A DNA stretch of 64,000 nt, taken from the NCBI RefSeq assembly GCF_000346485.2, contig NZ_KQ976354.1:2015221-2079220 (forward strand), in the 5' to 3' direction. Position numbers and translations under genes: made by a program. Of this stretch, positions 36,091-45,174 are shown one piece after another (the first letter of the stretch is position 1; each line of letters opens with the position of its first letter). The DNA is from Scytonema hofmannii PCC 7110 (lineage in GTDB: Bacteria; Cyanobacteriota; Cyanobacteriia; Cyanobacteriales; Nostocaceae). A model generated the notes under the pieces. It was not told the DNA's origin and made no database searches. It saw only the letters and a list, made by a program, of their open reading frames with translations.

Positions 36091-36366
36091 ATGACTACAT
36101 CTGTCAAGGTCACTAAAGTTTATGACGATATCGTTGAGTTTATTGCTTCAGGGACTACTCCTCAAAGCGTTATTAATTTTAAACTATCGGCTGAGGCAAA
36201 AGAACGTTTAGATGACTTGGTATACAGTCATCACACTGGAGAACTGACACCAGATGAACAAAAAGAATTAGATTATTTTTTGATGTTAGAGCATATAATG
36301 ACGGCGGAGTATGGCATAGGGAGTGTAAGCTTTAAAGGCGTGGATATAAGTTGTGTATCCTGTTAA
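36091..36366 (+). CDS. Antitoxin-like small protein with altered C-terminus
   Basis: The first 70 residues match a family common in cyanobacteria (KVYDDIVEFIASGTTPQSVI, then SAEAKERLDDLV and ELTPDEQKELDYFLMLEHIM), often encoded before a small nuclease or toxin gene. After LEHIM, relatives continue with RLAKA; here the sequence becomes TAEYGIGSVSFKGVD, so the end was probably changed by insertion or frameshift. No toxin gene follows directly. The antitoxin role is inferred from family context. Confidence 0.6.
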   Translation: MTTSVKVTKVYDDIVEFIASGTTPQSVINFKLSAEAKERLDDLVYSHHTGELTPDEQKELDYFLMLEHIMTAEYGIGSVSFKGVDISCVSC

Positions 36367-36441
36367 TTCACAGATGTTGTCGTTTACGTTATATAATGGT
36401 AGTGGCTACTTTTTACCCGTCCGGTTGCACATTCAATCACT

Positions 36442-36858
36442 ATGTCTGTGAGAGATGCATTTCATGATGCGGTCAGGCGAGCTCTCGAAAAAGATGGTTG
36501 GACAATTACGGATGATCCGTTGCGCCTTCTTGTTGAGGAAGTTGAACTGCTAATTGATTTGGGAGCAGAGCAACTGCTGGCTGCGGAAAGGTCAGGAGAA
36601 AAAATTGCGGTAGAGATTAAAACCTTCCTACAGGCATCAGCCATTTCAACTTTTCATACAGCCTTGGGACAATTCCTCAACTATCAGGAAGCTTTGGAAC
36701 TCGATCAACCAGAACGAATATTGTATTTAGCTGTGCCAAAGCAGGCTTATAAAAGCTTTTTTGAAAAACGCTTTGTGCAGAGAATGGTAGATAAGTATAG
36801 CATAAAACTTTTGATTTATGATCCCAAGCAGGAGGTCATTGTAGAATGGAAAGAGTAG
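36442..36858 (+). CDS. xisH: XisH-family protein
   Basis: Matches the fdxN-element excision controlling factor XisH: MSVRDAFHDAVRRALEKDGW, then LLIDLGAEQLLAAER and EKIAVEIKTFLQASAISTFH. The Asp and E-x-K pattern indicates a PD-(D/E)XK-type fold. It overlaps xisI by 13 bases, the usual coupled arrangement. There is no xisF recombinase or fdxN element here, so this pair has another function, possibly a nuclease with its control protein. Confidence 0.93.
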   Translation: MSVRDAFHDAVRRALEKDGWTITDDPLRLLVEEVELLIDLGAEQLLAAERSGEKIAVEIKTFLQASAISTFHTALGQFLNYQEALELDQPERILYLAVPKQAYKSFFEKRFVQRMVDKYSIKLLIYDPKQEVIVEWKE

Positions 36859-37181
36859 AGAAATATAGAGAGTTAGTGAAACAAGTTCTAGAAGAATATG
36901 CAAGCTATAAATTCTCATCAGGTGAAATTGAAGTGATGCCTGTTTTTGATTTAGAACGAGATCGCTATCAAGTTGTTAGTGCAGGATGGAAAGACGAGCG
37001 TCGAATTTACGGGTGTTCGGTACATATCGATATTAAAGATAGTAAGATTTGGATACAGCATGATGGCACTGAGATTGGATTTGCGGATGAATTTGTAAGG
37101 CTAGGAGTTGCAAAAGACGACATTGTGTTGGCATATCACTCGCCGTTTATGCGGCAGTTTGATGGTTTTGCAGTTAGCTAA
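36846..37181 (+). CDS. xisI: XisI-family protein
   Basis: Matches XisI: YRELVKQVLEEYASYKFSSG, then DRYQVVSAGWKDERRIYGCS, VHIDIKDSKIWIQHDGTEIG and VLAYHSPFMRQF near the end. Normal length (111). Co-translated with xisH. In Anabaena XisH and XisI are both needed for excision of the fdxN element; dispersed pairs such as this one have no assigned role. Confidence 0.93.
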   Translation: MERVEKYRELVKQVLEEYASYKFSSGEIEVMPVFDLERDRYQVVSAGWKDERRIYGCSVHIDIKDSKIWIQHDGTEIGFADEFVRLGVAKDDIVLAYHSPFMRQFDGFAVS

Positions 37182-37582
37182 TGAACAAGTTTTGTACCTT
37201 TATACCTTATAAGATTTAATTATTAAAAATGAATGTTTGATGCTTTTAGTAATGGTCAATATTATTGGTATTAACCACGGTGCCATTCTAATGTGGAAAC
37301 TGGTCAGTTATTTTTGCCAGCCTGCACTAGTTGCTTCATCTAAAATTGGATTTCCCTTGTTTTTCCCTGATAGTTGCTGCTATTGTGCTCTGCCAAACGG
37401 TTTAAACCCCCCATCGATCGGCTGTATGCTTATAAGAAGTCGGGGATTTTGCAGCCTCTAATCTCTCAATGAAGTTATCCGTAATTTGGTCAGCAGAGAT
37501 TGAAGTATCTAGATGTCAGCAAAAACAATTCCAAGCAGGAAAAGTTTTAAATTACTCTTAACATCACCTAAGGCATATTTTA
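37182..37582. other. Intergenic
   Basis: About 400 bases with no convincing gene. A partial AAGAAGTCGGGGAT motif of the dispersed palindrome family lies near 37435. AAGG a short distance before 37583 may serve the next gene. Confidence 0.45.
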
Positions 37583-38221
37583 ATGGCTACTTACGTTGCA
37601 ACAAAAGAAGGCGATCCTCTCACAGTGCGTTCTAAACCCAATGGAGAATCAGTAGGTTCTCTCAGCAATGGTACTGAAGTTCAAGTAACTGGCGAACCCG
37701 TGCAAGCAGGAAACAGGAAGTGGGTACAAATTGGAACGAATCGCTGGGTTGCTAACGAGTTTCTCACAACTATCAAAACAGCACGAGTAGTTGCTAAAAG
37801 AACGACAAAAACCATCGGTGGCGGTTTGAGAGTCTACGAAACTCGACTGATAGATAGCAATGGTAATGTTATTAACACAGTACAAGCTGTTTCCGGTCGA
37901 GTTGGTAAGCAAACTCCATCTGATGTTGCTGGTTCTGAAACACCTCTACCTTTTGGAATTTACAAGTTTGACAGCCTTGGGGTTGTCGGTACACCACCAG
38001 GAAATAAACCAGAATTTGGTGGTGTTTGGTCTCCAGTGACACCTCTGTTCAGTACGGGACGTTCGGGTATAGGCGTTCACTACGATCCCTCTGCTTTGGC
38101 TCAAAATGCTAACACTGGTACGGCTGGTTGTTTTGCCACGCCAACTGTTAAAGAACGGGATATTATGACAAACTTTATTCGCACTCACAAACCAACCCAT
38201 TTGATTGTGTATGAGGGTTAG
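37583..38221 (+). CDS. SH3b protein with an L,D-transpeptidase-like C-terminal domain
   Basis: Residues about 5-62 are a bacterial SH3 domain (DPLTVRSKPNGESVGSLSNG, KWVQIGTNRWVANEFL). Residues about 75-212 resemble a YkuD/L,D-transpeptidase-like fold, with GIGVHYDP and GTAGCFATPT providing the His and Cys expected at the catalytic site. No signal peptide is seen, unusual for a wall enzyme, so export by another route or a non-wall role must be considered. Confidence 0.6.
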   Translation: MATYVATKEGDPLTVRSKPNGESVGSLSNGTEVQVTGEPVQAGNRKWVQIGTNRWVANEFLTTIKTARVVAKRTTKTIGGGLRVYETRLIDSNGNVINTVQAVSGRVGKQTPSDVAGSETPLPFGIYKFDSLGVVGTPPGNKPEFGGVWSPVTPLFSTGRSGIGVHYDPSALAQNANTGTAGCFATPTVKERDIMTNFIRTHKPTHLIVYEG

Positions 38222-38250
38222 TAGTTAGTGGTTGGTAGTTAGTGGTTATA
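38216..38250. repeat. Heptamer-type repeat (GTTAGTG)
   Basis: Degenerate GTTAGTG/GTTGGTA units overlap the stop of the SH3 protein gene. Confidence 0.65.
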
Positions 38251-38293
38251 CTACAACTGTGTTTTACAATTCCCCTTATTTTCTGCACTCTAA

Positions 38294-38363
38294 GAATGGA
38301 ACGGGCGAGACGCCCGTCCCACAAGAGCAGAGATTGTGGGATGGGCATCTTGCCCGTCCCTTG
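38294..38363. repeat. GACGGGC/GCCCGTC palindromic repeats
   Basis: Two stems, GGGCGAGACGCCC and GGGCATCTTGCCC, are in tandem between convergent genes. A related stem lies at 48445-48473. Confidence 0.65.
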
Positions 38364-38464
38364 AATTTTCCAAAAAGCTTTCAAAATCTCCTTAAGTGAA
38401 AAGGTGTAAATTAATACTGAGCTTAGCATTTCTAGAGACGTAGCACTATACGTCTCTACATAAC

Positions 38465-41257
38465 CTACTGTATCATCGGATGCTTGCCATTGCTATTATT
38501 CAACTCAACAGAGTTCTGAACAGAATACTTGGCGGCGTCTGCTGCTTCCAACGGTTTAACATTCAGACTTTCCTCATTATCAGTCTTGAACACAGTGACT
38601 GAAGCTTGTAACTGCTGTGCTACGTCTACAGTTTGTACCAAAGAACTTGACACCAAGCGGGAGAAATCACTCGTATGAAGTGAATCGCGAGCAATCTGTT
38701 TCATCAAAGACACAACTACTTGCGAAGTTTGCGTTTGGGATACTGTTGCATGGGAAATGGACTGTACTAAGGAGTCAATTTCGCGAGACACTTCTAAAAT
38801 TCCCCCTAGCTGTTGCTTAGCATCTTTCACTGATTCTGTGCCTTCCACAACCTGTGTCATCCCCTGTTCCACGGCTTTCACAACTTCACTGGTTTCAATC
38901 TGTATATTTCGCACAATCTGTTGAATTTCTTCAGTGGCTTGGGCTGAACGAGCAGCTAAATCCCCAACTTCTTCTGCCACAACTGCAAAAGACAGACCTT
39001 CCTCACCTGCTTTTGCTGCTTCAATACTAGCATTGATAGATATTATGTTGGTTTGCAAGGCAATTTGGTTAATCAAAGACACAACTTTGGAAATCTCTTG
39101 GGATGATTCACCAAGCCGTTTCACCTTTTTAGCAGCTTCTGCCATAGTCAAATGCAGCTTCGTGATGCTATCTACCGTGCGCTCCATGGAATCTCTACCA
39201 ACTTCTGCAGTTGTTGATGCAGTCCGTGCCATACCTGCTGCTTGATGAGCGCTATCTGCTACAGCTTGAATTGAAAGTACCATTGCATCTAATGATTTGA
39301 GGGTATGAGTAATCTCCTCTGCTTGTTTGAGTGCATCATCTGCCAACAGACGCATGGATTGTGAGTTTTCCCCAACAAGCACATTCACCTGTTGCACGGC
39401 TTGTTTTACTTGCACCACAATGTGTCGTAGGCTTTCAATAATAGCATTGAAAAAGTCTGCTACAGTCCCAATTTCGCCTGTATTAATCTGGGCATGCACG
39501 GTTAGGTCTCCTCTAGATGCTTCTTCAACATCATTTAACAATTCTACGACTTGACTCTGTAAGTTTTCTTTACTAAGCCGCAATTCTTCTTGCGCCTGCA
39601 TTTGTTCTGTGATGTCCGCTTGTACCCCAATAAAATTTATGACTTTCCCGGAAGCATCTCGCACTGGTGAAATGGTCAATTGGTTCCAGAAAGGAGTCCC
39701 ATCCTTGCAATAATTCTTAATAACAACTTGGCAATCCCGCTCTTGCTTTACGGCATTGTTGAGTTCTCTCACAGTAGCAGGGTCTGTGCCTTCTCCCTGC
39801 AAAAAGCGACAGTTATGTCCCAATACCTCTTCTAACGAGTAGCCCGTCATGGTTTCAAATGCTGCATTGCAAAAGACGATAGGGTTATCTTCCTGTCGTG
39901 GGTCAGTAATGAGAATACCGTTGCTAGCAGCCGCAATGGCGCGATCGCGTAACCGCAGCACTTCCTGCGCCTGTTGCAATTCATGGAGGAGATTTGCTTG
40001 TTCTAGAGCAATGCTAATTTGAACTGCTAGTTGTCGGAACAATTCAATTTCCCACTTTTGCCAAATCCGAGCATTAGAACACTGATGAGCAAAAAGTAAA
40101 CCCTGAAGTTGATTGTTCTGTAGGATAGGCGCAGCCATATAAGCTTTGATCTGAAAGCGCTTTAAAATCTCCAGATGCTCCTCAGCAAAACCCACTTCGT
40201 AAATATTATCAATAACCCAAACTTGACCATTGTTATAAGATTCGACATAACGTTCCCAAAAAGAATCGTCCATTGTCAGCCCCAAAGTAGAAATCCAACC
40301 TTGGGCAACTGATTCAGCAATAATAGTGCCATTCCAATCACGATTCAAGCGATGGATAATAACACGATGGACACCTAATGCTTGCTGCACTTCACTCACA
40401 GCCGTATTGAGAACATCTTCCAACTTCAGAGAACGCCGAATGCGTAAAGTAATGTCTGTAAATTGTTGCAATCGTTGAGCTTCAGCTTCTTGCTGCTTCA
40501 GAAGATTCGTTTGAGATGCTATACGCCGATCTACAAAGGATGTCAGCAGTGTAAAACATAAGATAATCAGCGTAGCAATGCCAATGCCGATCGCCAGCCA
40601 GGTGAGAGAAGATTGCACAGCGGGGTTTGCTAAGACTGAACTCACAACTTTTGTTGGTGTGAAAGAAACTGCCGCCATTCCTGTATAATGCATCCCAGCG
40701 ATCGCCGCCCCCATGATGAGCGCACTTAAAATCCGAGACGATCTTCCACTTTTACTCGTTTGCATGCGGAATTGAAAGGCAATATACAGCGCTGCTATTG
40801 ACGCGCCGATCGCGATCGCAACCGACAGCACAAACAACAGAGGATCGTAGTGAGTAGAGGCATCCATCCGCATTGCTGCCATCCCAATATAATGCATGGA
40901 TGCAATCCCTAAACCCATTAACATACCGCCAATTAGCAATCGCCTCATACTCAAAAACCGACGACTCGCGAGAAAAAGCGCACCTGCTGAACTAACGATC
41001 GCGGGCAATGTTGAGAACACAACAGTTCCCACATCATAGACAATGGGTATTGGTAAACTAAAGGCTAGCATGGCAACAAAGTGCATTGACCAGATCCCAA
41101 TACCCATTGTAATTGCACCACCAATCAACCAAGCCACTCTGACCCTTTTCTCCACTCCACTGACTCTTCCGGCTAGGTCTAAGGCTGTGTAGGATGAAAG
41201 TACCGCGAGCACTATCGATAGCGCCACTAAACCTTGGTCATAGCTGCTACTGAGCAT
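38465..41257 (-). CDS. MHYT-GAF-PAS methyl-accepting chemotaxis protein
   Basis: The N-terminal 240 residues are an integral-membrane MHYT domain with the three motifs MHFVAM (58-63), MHYIGMAAM and MHYTGMAAV, thought to bind copper and sense O2, CO or NO. A GAF domain (about 270-430), a PAS/PAC domain (about 440-555, HNCRFLQGEGTD type as in LOV-like PAS but without the photoactive Cys in NCRFLQ context being confirmed) and an MCP signalling hairpin (NQIALQTNIISINASIEAAK) follow. AGGAG precedes the ATG. It should signal through CheA/CheW to motility; no che genes are adjacent. The NCRFLQ motif does contain the Cys typical of LOV photoreceptors. Confidence 0.9.
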   Translation of the reverse strand: MLSSSYDQGLVALSIVLAVLSSYTALDLAGRVSGVEKRVRVAWLIGGAITMGIGIWSMHFVAMLAFSLPIPIVYDVGTVVFSTLPAIVSSAGALFLASRRFLSMRRLLIGGMLMGLGIASMHYIGMAAMRMDASTHYDPLLFVLSVAIAIGASIAALYIAFQFRMQTSKSGRSSRILSALIMGAAIAGMHYTGMAAVSFTPTKVVSSVLANPAVQSSLTWLAIGIGIATLIILCFTLLTSFVDRRIASQTNLLKQQEAEAQRLQQFTDITLRIRRSLKLEDVLNTAVSEVQQALGVHRVIIHRLNRDWNGTIIAESVAQGWISTLGLTMDDSFWERYVESYNNGQVWVIDNIYEVGFAEEHLEILKRFQIKAYMAAPILQNNQLQGLLFAHQCSNARIWQKWEIELFRQLAVQISIALEQANLLHELQQAQEVLRLRDRAIAAASNGILITDPRQEDNPIVFCNAAFETMTGYSLEEVLGHNCRFLQGEGTDPATVRELNNAVKQERDCQVVIKNYCKDGTPFWNQLTISPVRDASGKVINFIGVQADITEQMQAQEELRLSKENLQSQVVELLNDVEEASRGDLTVHAQINTGEIGTVADFFNAIIESLRHIVVQVKQAVQQVNVLVGENSQSMRLLADDALKQAEEITHTLKSLDAMVLSIQAVADSAHQAAGMARTASTTAEVGRDSMERTVDSITKLHLTMAEAAKKVKRLGESSQEISKVVSLINQIALQTNIISINASIEAAKAGEEGLSFAVVAEEVGDLAARSAQATEEIQQIVRNIQIETSEVVKAVEQGMTQVVEGTESVKDAKQQLGGILEVSREIDSLVQSISHATVSQTQTSQVVVSLMKQIARDSLHTSDFSRLVSSSLVQTVDVAQQLQASVTVFKTDNEESLNVKPLEAADAAKYSVQNSVELNNSNGKHPMIQ

Positions 41258-41628
41258 GGTTGCATCTCCTTGGTGTTTTTCAATAGTTTTTTAGAAATAG
41301 ATGCATGAAACTCACAATCTGTTTGCTTGGGGTAGAGCAAGATTTGAGGCTATAGCAAACAGATAAGCCCCGTCCATACCGAAAACTGAAGTTTTTCTGT
41401 AAGGTAAAAACGACGGGTTTCAAAGTAGACGCGGCTTATATATAAATCTGAAGTAGATTTAAATAATATGTATTGTCTTCCACACATGTTATTCTTACAT
41501 AAAAATTTTTTTTGTCAAACAGGACTTACATCAAGTCATAAAATTTATCAACGCTCGTTGGGTTGAGGAACGAAACCCTGAAAATTGATGTTGGGTTTCG
41601 TTCCTCAACCCAACCTACTAACTAACCA
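41258..41628. other. Intergenic with a 22-base perfect hairpin
   Basis: A 371-base AT-rich gap. Close to the GH31 stop it holds a strong hairpin (41557-41614). The upstream part is the promoter side of the chemoreceptor gene. Confidence 0.5.
41557..41614 (-). terminator. 22-base perfect stem-loop after GH31
   Basis: GTTGGGTTGAGGAACGAAAC plus two bases pairs perfectly with its complement across a 14-base loop. It follows the minus-strand GH31 gene by about 15 bases. The right arm recurs at 60372-60396. Confidence 0.7.
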
Positions 41629-44079
41629 TTAAAATTTCAAAATACGTGGTTTCCCATCGTCTTGAAATTGCTGTTCACCCACTCCAACAAGTTCAACAAT
41701 CACTTCACGGGATGCTGGTATCCATTCTCCCTGTCGTTCTCCAATTTCTAAAATTGTGTGTTCCGCCTTAGCAAAAACACGGTAATTTGTTGTTGCAAAA
41801 GCTCCTTTTTGAAACTCAAATGTATGTCCGTCATCTTCGTAAAGAGTAAACTCACTAGCACCATGCCAAATACGCAGTCGTAATTGGTTTAGTGGATGCT
41901 CATCGACATACTGCATCACGGGTTGCATGGGAATAATTGCACCTGCGCGGACATAAAGAGGCATTGTTTCTAATGGTGCATGGGCTAGGATATGAACGGG
42001 TCCGGAATGACTTTCTCCCGTCCACCAGTCATACCACGTTCCTTCAGGCAAATAGACGGAACGATGCTCTATTCCGGGACGGTAAATGGGTGCAGCCATC
42101 AAGTTAGGACCGAGCAACACTTGATCGTAGAGCGTGTAAGTTTTGGGATCGTTAGGATAATGGTAGAGTAATGGTCTTAAAATCGGAGTCCCTGTAGTTG
42201 CTGCTTCCCAAAAGAGGGTGTATAGGTAGGGTAGCAACTGATAACGCAGATTTATGTATTCTCTACAAATTTTCTCTGTACGTTCTCCAAAAACCCACGG
42301 TTCGTGACGTGCTGTACTCATTGCTGAGTGACCGCGCATGAGAGGATAGAGCATTCCTACTTGCATCCACCGGGCGAACATTTCTGCTGTAGCGTTACCT
42401 GCAAATCCACCAATATCGCACCCTACAAATGCTACACCAGATAGTCCCATATTACACAGCATTGGTAGGGACATTTCTAAATGATCCCACAACGATTGAT
42501 TGTCACCCATCCAAACCGACGACCATCGCTGCACTCCTGCAAAACCAGAACGAGTCAGCACAAAAGAACGCTCATTGGGACGTAACCGTTGCAAACCTTC
42601 TGCACTCGCTCTCGCCATTGACAAACCGTACAAATTATGAACTTCAGTGTGAGTAGTTCTATTTGAGGACACGGAGGACAGGGTAGAGTTTTCTCCCCCT
42701 CTCCCTCTTTCCCCCTCCCCCTCTCCTCCTTGGGGTGCATCCAGAGGAAACCAAATTTTATTGCCACCATCTCCAAAAGGGCGCTCGTCAATGGCTGGCT
42801 CGTTCATATCATTCCATATTCCTGCAACGCCTGCATCAGTTAGGCTTTTGTGTAAGTCTCCCCACCACTGACGTACATCGGAACGTAAAAAGTCGGGAAA
42901 CACGGATTTTTCAGGCCAAACATAGCCGTGGAACAACCGCCCATCAACTTTTCTGACAAAGTAGTCGTGTTCTATTCCTTGGTCAAACACGTGATAATTG
43001 GCTTCTGGTTCGTATTTAACTCCTGGATCTATAATGGTAACCGTCTTAAAACCGTTTTGCCCCAAGTTAGAAATCAGTTTTGCAGGATCGGAAAAGCGGT
43101 TGGGACTCCAGGTAAACACGCGGTAACCCCGCATATAATCAATATCAAGATGGATGACATCGCAGGGAATTTGACGCGATCGAAATTCTTGGGCTAGTTC
43201 GCGTACTATGGTATCTGACTCGTAACTCCAACGACATTGGTGATAGCCAATTGACCATTTTGGCGGTAATGGCATTCTACCTGTTAATTGGGTATAGGTG
43301 TGAAGAATGTTTGCGGGTTCAGGACCGTAAATAATATAGTAATCTAACTCGCCCCCACGAGTTTCCATTTTCAATGTACCTGGTGCTTCTGCACCCATGT
43401 CAAACTGACTCCAAAACGTGGTATGGAAGAAAATACCGTAGGCAAGTTGGGGACGCAAGGCTATAAAAAACGGAATTGCCTGATACATTTCATCAGTTTG
43501 GGTACTGTAGTCTAAGGCATCAACCGTCCAGTTGGTTTTGACTTCGCTCAGTTTATCGAGCAATCCCGTGCGTTCGCCAAATCCGTAAAAGTGCTCTTCT
43601 GCTTCTATATGTTTCCAGGCGGCGACTGCACCCAAACGCCAACCCATTCCCATCTCTGTATCTTGAGCAAAGGGACGCCCTTCTTTATCAAAACAGCTTA
43701 TACGGCATTTGTCTCTGTGTACGATCGCTCGTATCTGCTCAGTTTCAATTTCTACAACAGCATCTGTTGTTTTCACCTCAAAAGGCACATCTGCCCATTC
43801 GGCGTCATCCAGTGTCACCGCCCAAGGACGACGGGGCTGAAATTCACCAGTTGGTGACATCCGCACTTGTAGCAAGTTGGATGCGAGTATGCTAATGGTA
43901 ACATGAGCGTCACTACACTCCAGATGAATTGTGCGATCGCTCTTAGCGCAAGCTGTACCCAGCTTATCGCCCTTGGCGCAAGCCGTACCCGGCTTATCGC
44001 TCTTGTTGACAGATTGCACCGTGCCAATAGTAGTCCAAGGTTGGTCAGTTGTGGGAAGTTTTCCAAAGTATTGGGGCAT
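41629..44079 (-). CDS. GH31 alpha-glucosidase-type glycoside hydrolase
   Basis: Hydrolyses alpha-glucosides or related sugars. The catalytic nucleophile is Asp424 in GIWNDMNEPA and the acid/base Asp555 in VGCDIGGF. An N-terminal galactose-mutarotase-like domain and a C-terminal beta domain complete the 816 residues. No signal peptide, so probably cytosolic. Two odd insertions are seen: near residues 25-50 a 10-residue unit (K-S/G-D-K-x-GTACA) occurs about twice and comes from a 30-base tandem repeat; near 455-470 a Gly/Glu/Arg-rich run (GGEGEGERGRGGE) comes from a pyrimidine-rich repeat. Both keep the frame. Confidence 0.93.
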   Translation of the reverse strand: MPQYFGKLPTTDQPWTTIGTVQSVNKSDKPGTACAKGDKLGTACAKSDRTIHLECSDAHVTISILASNLLQVRMSPTGEFQPRRPWAVTLDDAEWADVPFEVKTTDAVVEIETEQIRAIVHRDKCRISCFDKEGRPFAQDTEMGMGWRLGAVAAWKHIEAEEHFYGFGERTGLLDKLSEVKTNWTVDALDYSTQTDEMYQAIPFFIALRPQLAYGIFFHTTFWSQFDMGAEAPGTLKMETRGGELDYYIIYGPEPANILHTYTQLTGRMPLPPKWSIGYHQCRWSYESDTIVRELAQEFRSRQIPCDVIHLDIDYMRGYRVFTWSPNRFSDPAKLISNLGQNGFKTVTIIDPGVKYEPEANYHVFDQGIEHDYFVRKVDGRLFHGYVWPEKSVFPDFLRSDVRQWWGDLHKSLTDAGVAGIWNDMNEPAIDERPFGDGGNKIWFPLDAPQGGEGEGERGRGGENSTLSSVSSNRTTHTEVHNLYGLSMARASAEGLQRLRPNERSFVLTRSGFAGVQRWSSVWMGDNQSLWDHLEMSLPMLCNMGLSGVAFVGCDIGGFAGNATAEMFARWMQVGMLYPLMRGHSAMSTARHEPWVFGERTEKICREYINLRYQLLPYLYTLFWEAATTGTPILRPLLYHYPNDPKTYTLYDQVLLGPNLMAAPIYRPGIEHRSVYLPEGTWYDWWTGESHSGPVHILAHAPLETMPLYVRAGAIIPMQPVMQYVDEHPLNQLRLRIWHGASEFTLYEDDGHTFEFQKGAFATTNYRVFAKAEHTILEIGERQGEWIPASREVIVELVGVGEQQFQDDGKPRILKF
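43946..44005. repeat. Two tandem 30-base repeats inside the GH31 coding region
   Basis: GCGCAAGCYGTACCCRGCTT followed by ATCGCYCTTG is repeated twice. A third single copy lies at 47118-47141 in an intergenic region, so this is a mobile or dispersed small repeat. Confidence 0.85.
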
Positions 44080-44292
44080 GCACCCTCCAAGGTGGATGTA
44101 TATCTCAAAACAATTGCCACTTTAGTACACTCAACCAATGGGCATAAACCTACTGATGGCAGAATTTTTATTATGCTGCGGTTAACTCGGCAATTTTGGC
44201 ACGAGCTTTGGCGATCAACTCTGCTAGCTTTTGCCTACCATACCAGGGCAAACGCACCAAAATTCACAAAAACCTACAGTTGCTAACCCTAC
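44080..44292 (-). other. Intergenic with a trace of a lost gene end
   Basis: At 44171-44254 the minus strand reads PWYGRQKLAELIAKARAKIA and then ELTAA-stop, a helical C-terminus with no start; it is probably the tail of a deleted gene. No other feature was found. Confidence 0.35.
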
Positions 44293-45174
44293 TTAGCAAC
44301 GAGCGGAACGGGGTATCATAAATTTTTGGTGTTCGGGGGTAAATGTACCGCGAACCATTAGGTGAGAGTCTCCATCTAATAATTCTGGTAATACTTCCGT
44401 ATTTGTTTTTAGACTTTCTGGGTTAAAGTAGATAGAACAGGACTTGATATGATGAGGTATTCTTTGTATAAGCTCTTTTAACGGGAATATTTGCGGTGCC
44501 ACTAAGTCATATAATTTAAGTTCGTTATTGTCGATGGACATACAGGCAATAGTGTCTAAGTCCGGACAGTAATACATAGATCTTGTAGCTTCGTTAACTA
44601 GAAACAAAGGCTTTTCGTTGACTACGCCAATAATGTTTGACACAGGTGCGCGCGTTTCTAACAGTTGGTGTAAAAGCTTCACGTCGTCGATATTATTAAT
44701 ATCAAGCAAACGTATTCCATTTACGCCACCTAGAGAGTTGACGCTAGCTATAAAACTGTGTTCTTGGACAAAGCGAAACCCAAACGTTTGGTAAAATTCA
44801 GGGTTAGAAGTAGTCAATACTAAAGTTTCGTAGCGTTTGTCGCAATAATCTAATACTTCATTCATAATTTCACGGTAATAACCACGTCTACGAAAATCAG
44901 GATGAGTACATACTGCGTGAACTCCACCAACTATGACATCTTTTCCCATGAGTCGCATTGGAATGGACAGTACTCCAACGTGGGTTATTAAACTACCGTC
45001 GTCATGGAAGCGTGCGAATGGTGTTGATGCATCTTCCCATGCGACACCTAGTTTTCTAGCTTGTTCTATATGGGAAGTAATTCCTGCTCCAGGAAATACA
45101 ATTTCTAGTAAGTTGAATAATTTAGAACTCAGAGTAGTGTCTTGTGAGAATGAGCGTTGATAACGATTCTGCAT
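44293..45174 (-). CDS. GNAT family N-acetyltransferase
   Basis: The acetyl-CoA site reads VCTHPDFRRRGYYREIMNEV near residue 90, and the second core strand TLVLTTSNPEFYQTFGFRFV. The 293-residue length with an extra C-terminal domain resembles Eis-like GNAT proteins that acetylate amines. The substrate is unknown. Downstream of it on the same strand lies the GH31 gene, but spacing of more than 200 bases argues against a shared operon. Confidence 0.85.
   Translation of the reverse strand: MQNRYQRSFSQDTTLSSKLFNLLEIVFPGAGITSHIEQARKLGVAWEDASTPFARFHDDGSLITHVGVLSIPMRLMGKDVIVGGVHAVCTHPDFRRRGYYREIMNEVLDYCDKRYETLVLTTSNPEFYQTFGFRFVQEHSFIASVNSLGGVNGIRLLDINNIDDVKLLHQLLETRAPVSNIIGVVNEKPLFLVNEATRSMYYCPDLDTIACMSIDNNELKLYDLVAPQIFPLKELIQRIPHHIKSCSIYFNPESLKTNTEVLPELLDGDSHLMVRGTFTPEHQKFMIPRSARC

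Noticed and set aside
37237-37461. 74-codon frame after xisI
   Set aside because: Hydrophobic, Cys-rich low-quality sequence ending in a dispersed palindrome motif; probably chance.
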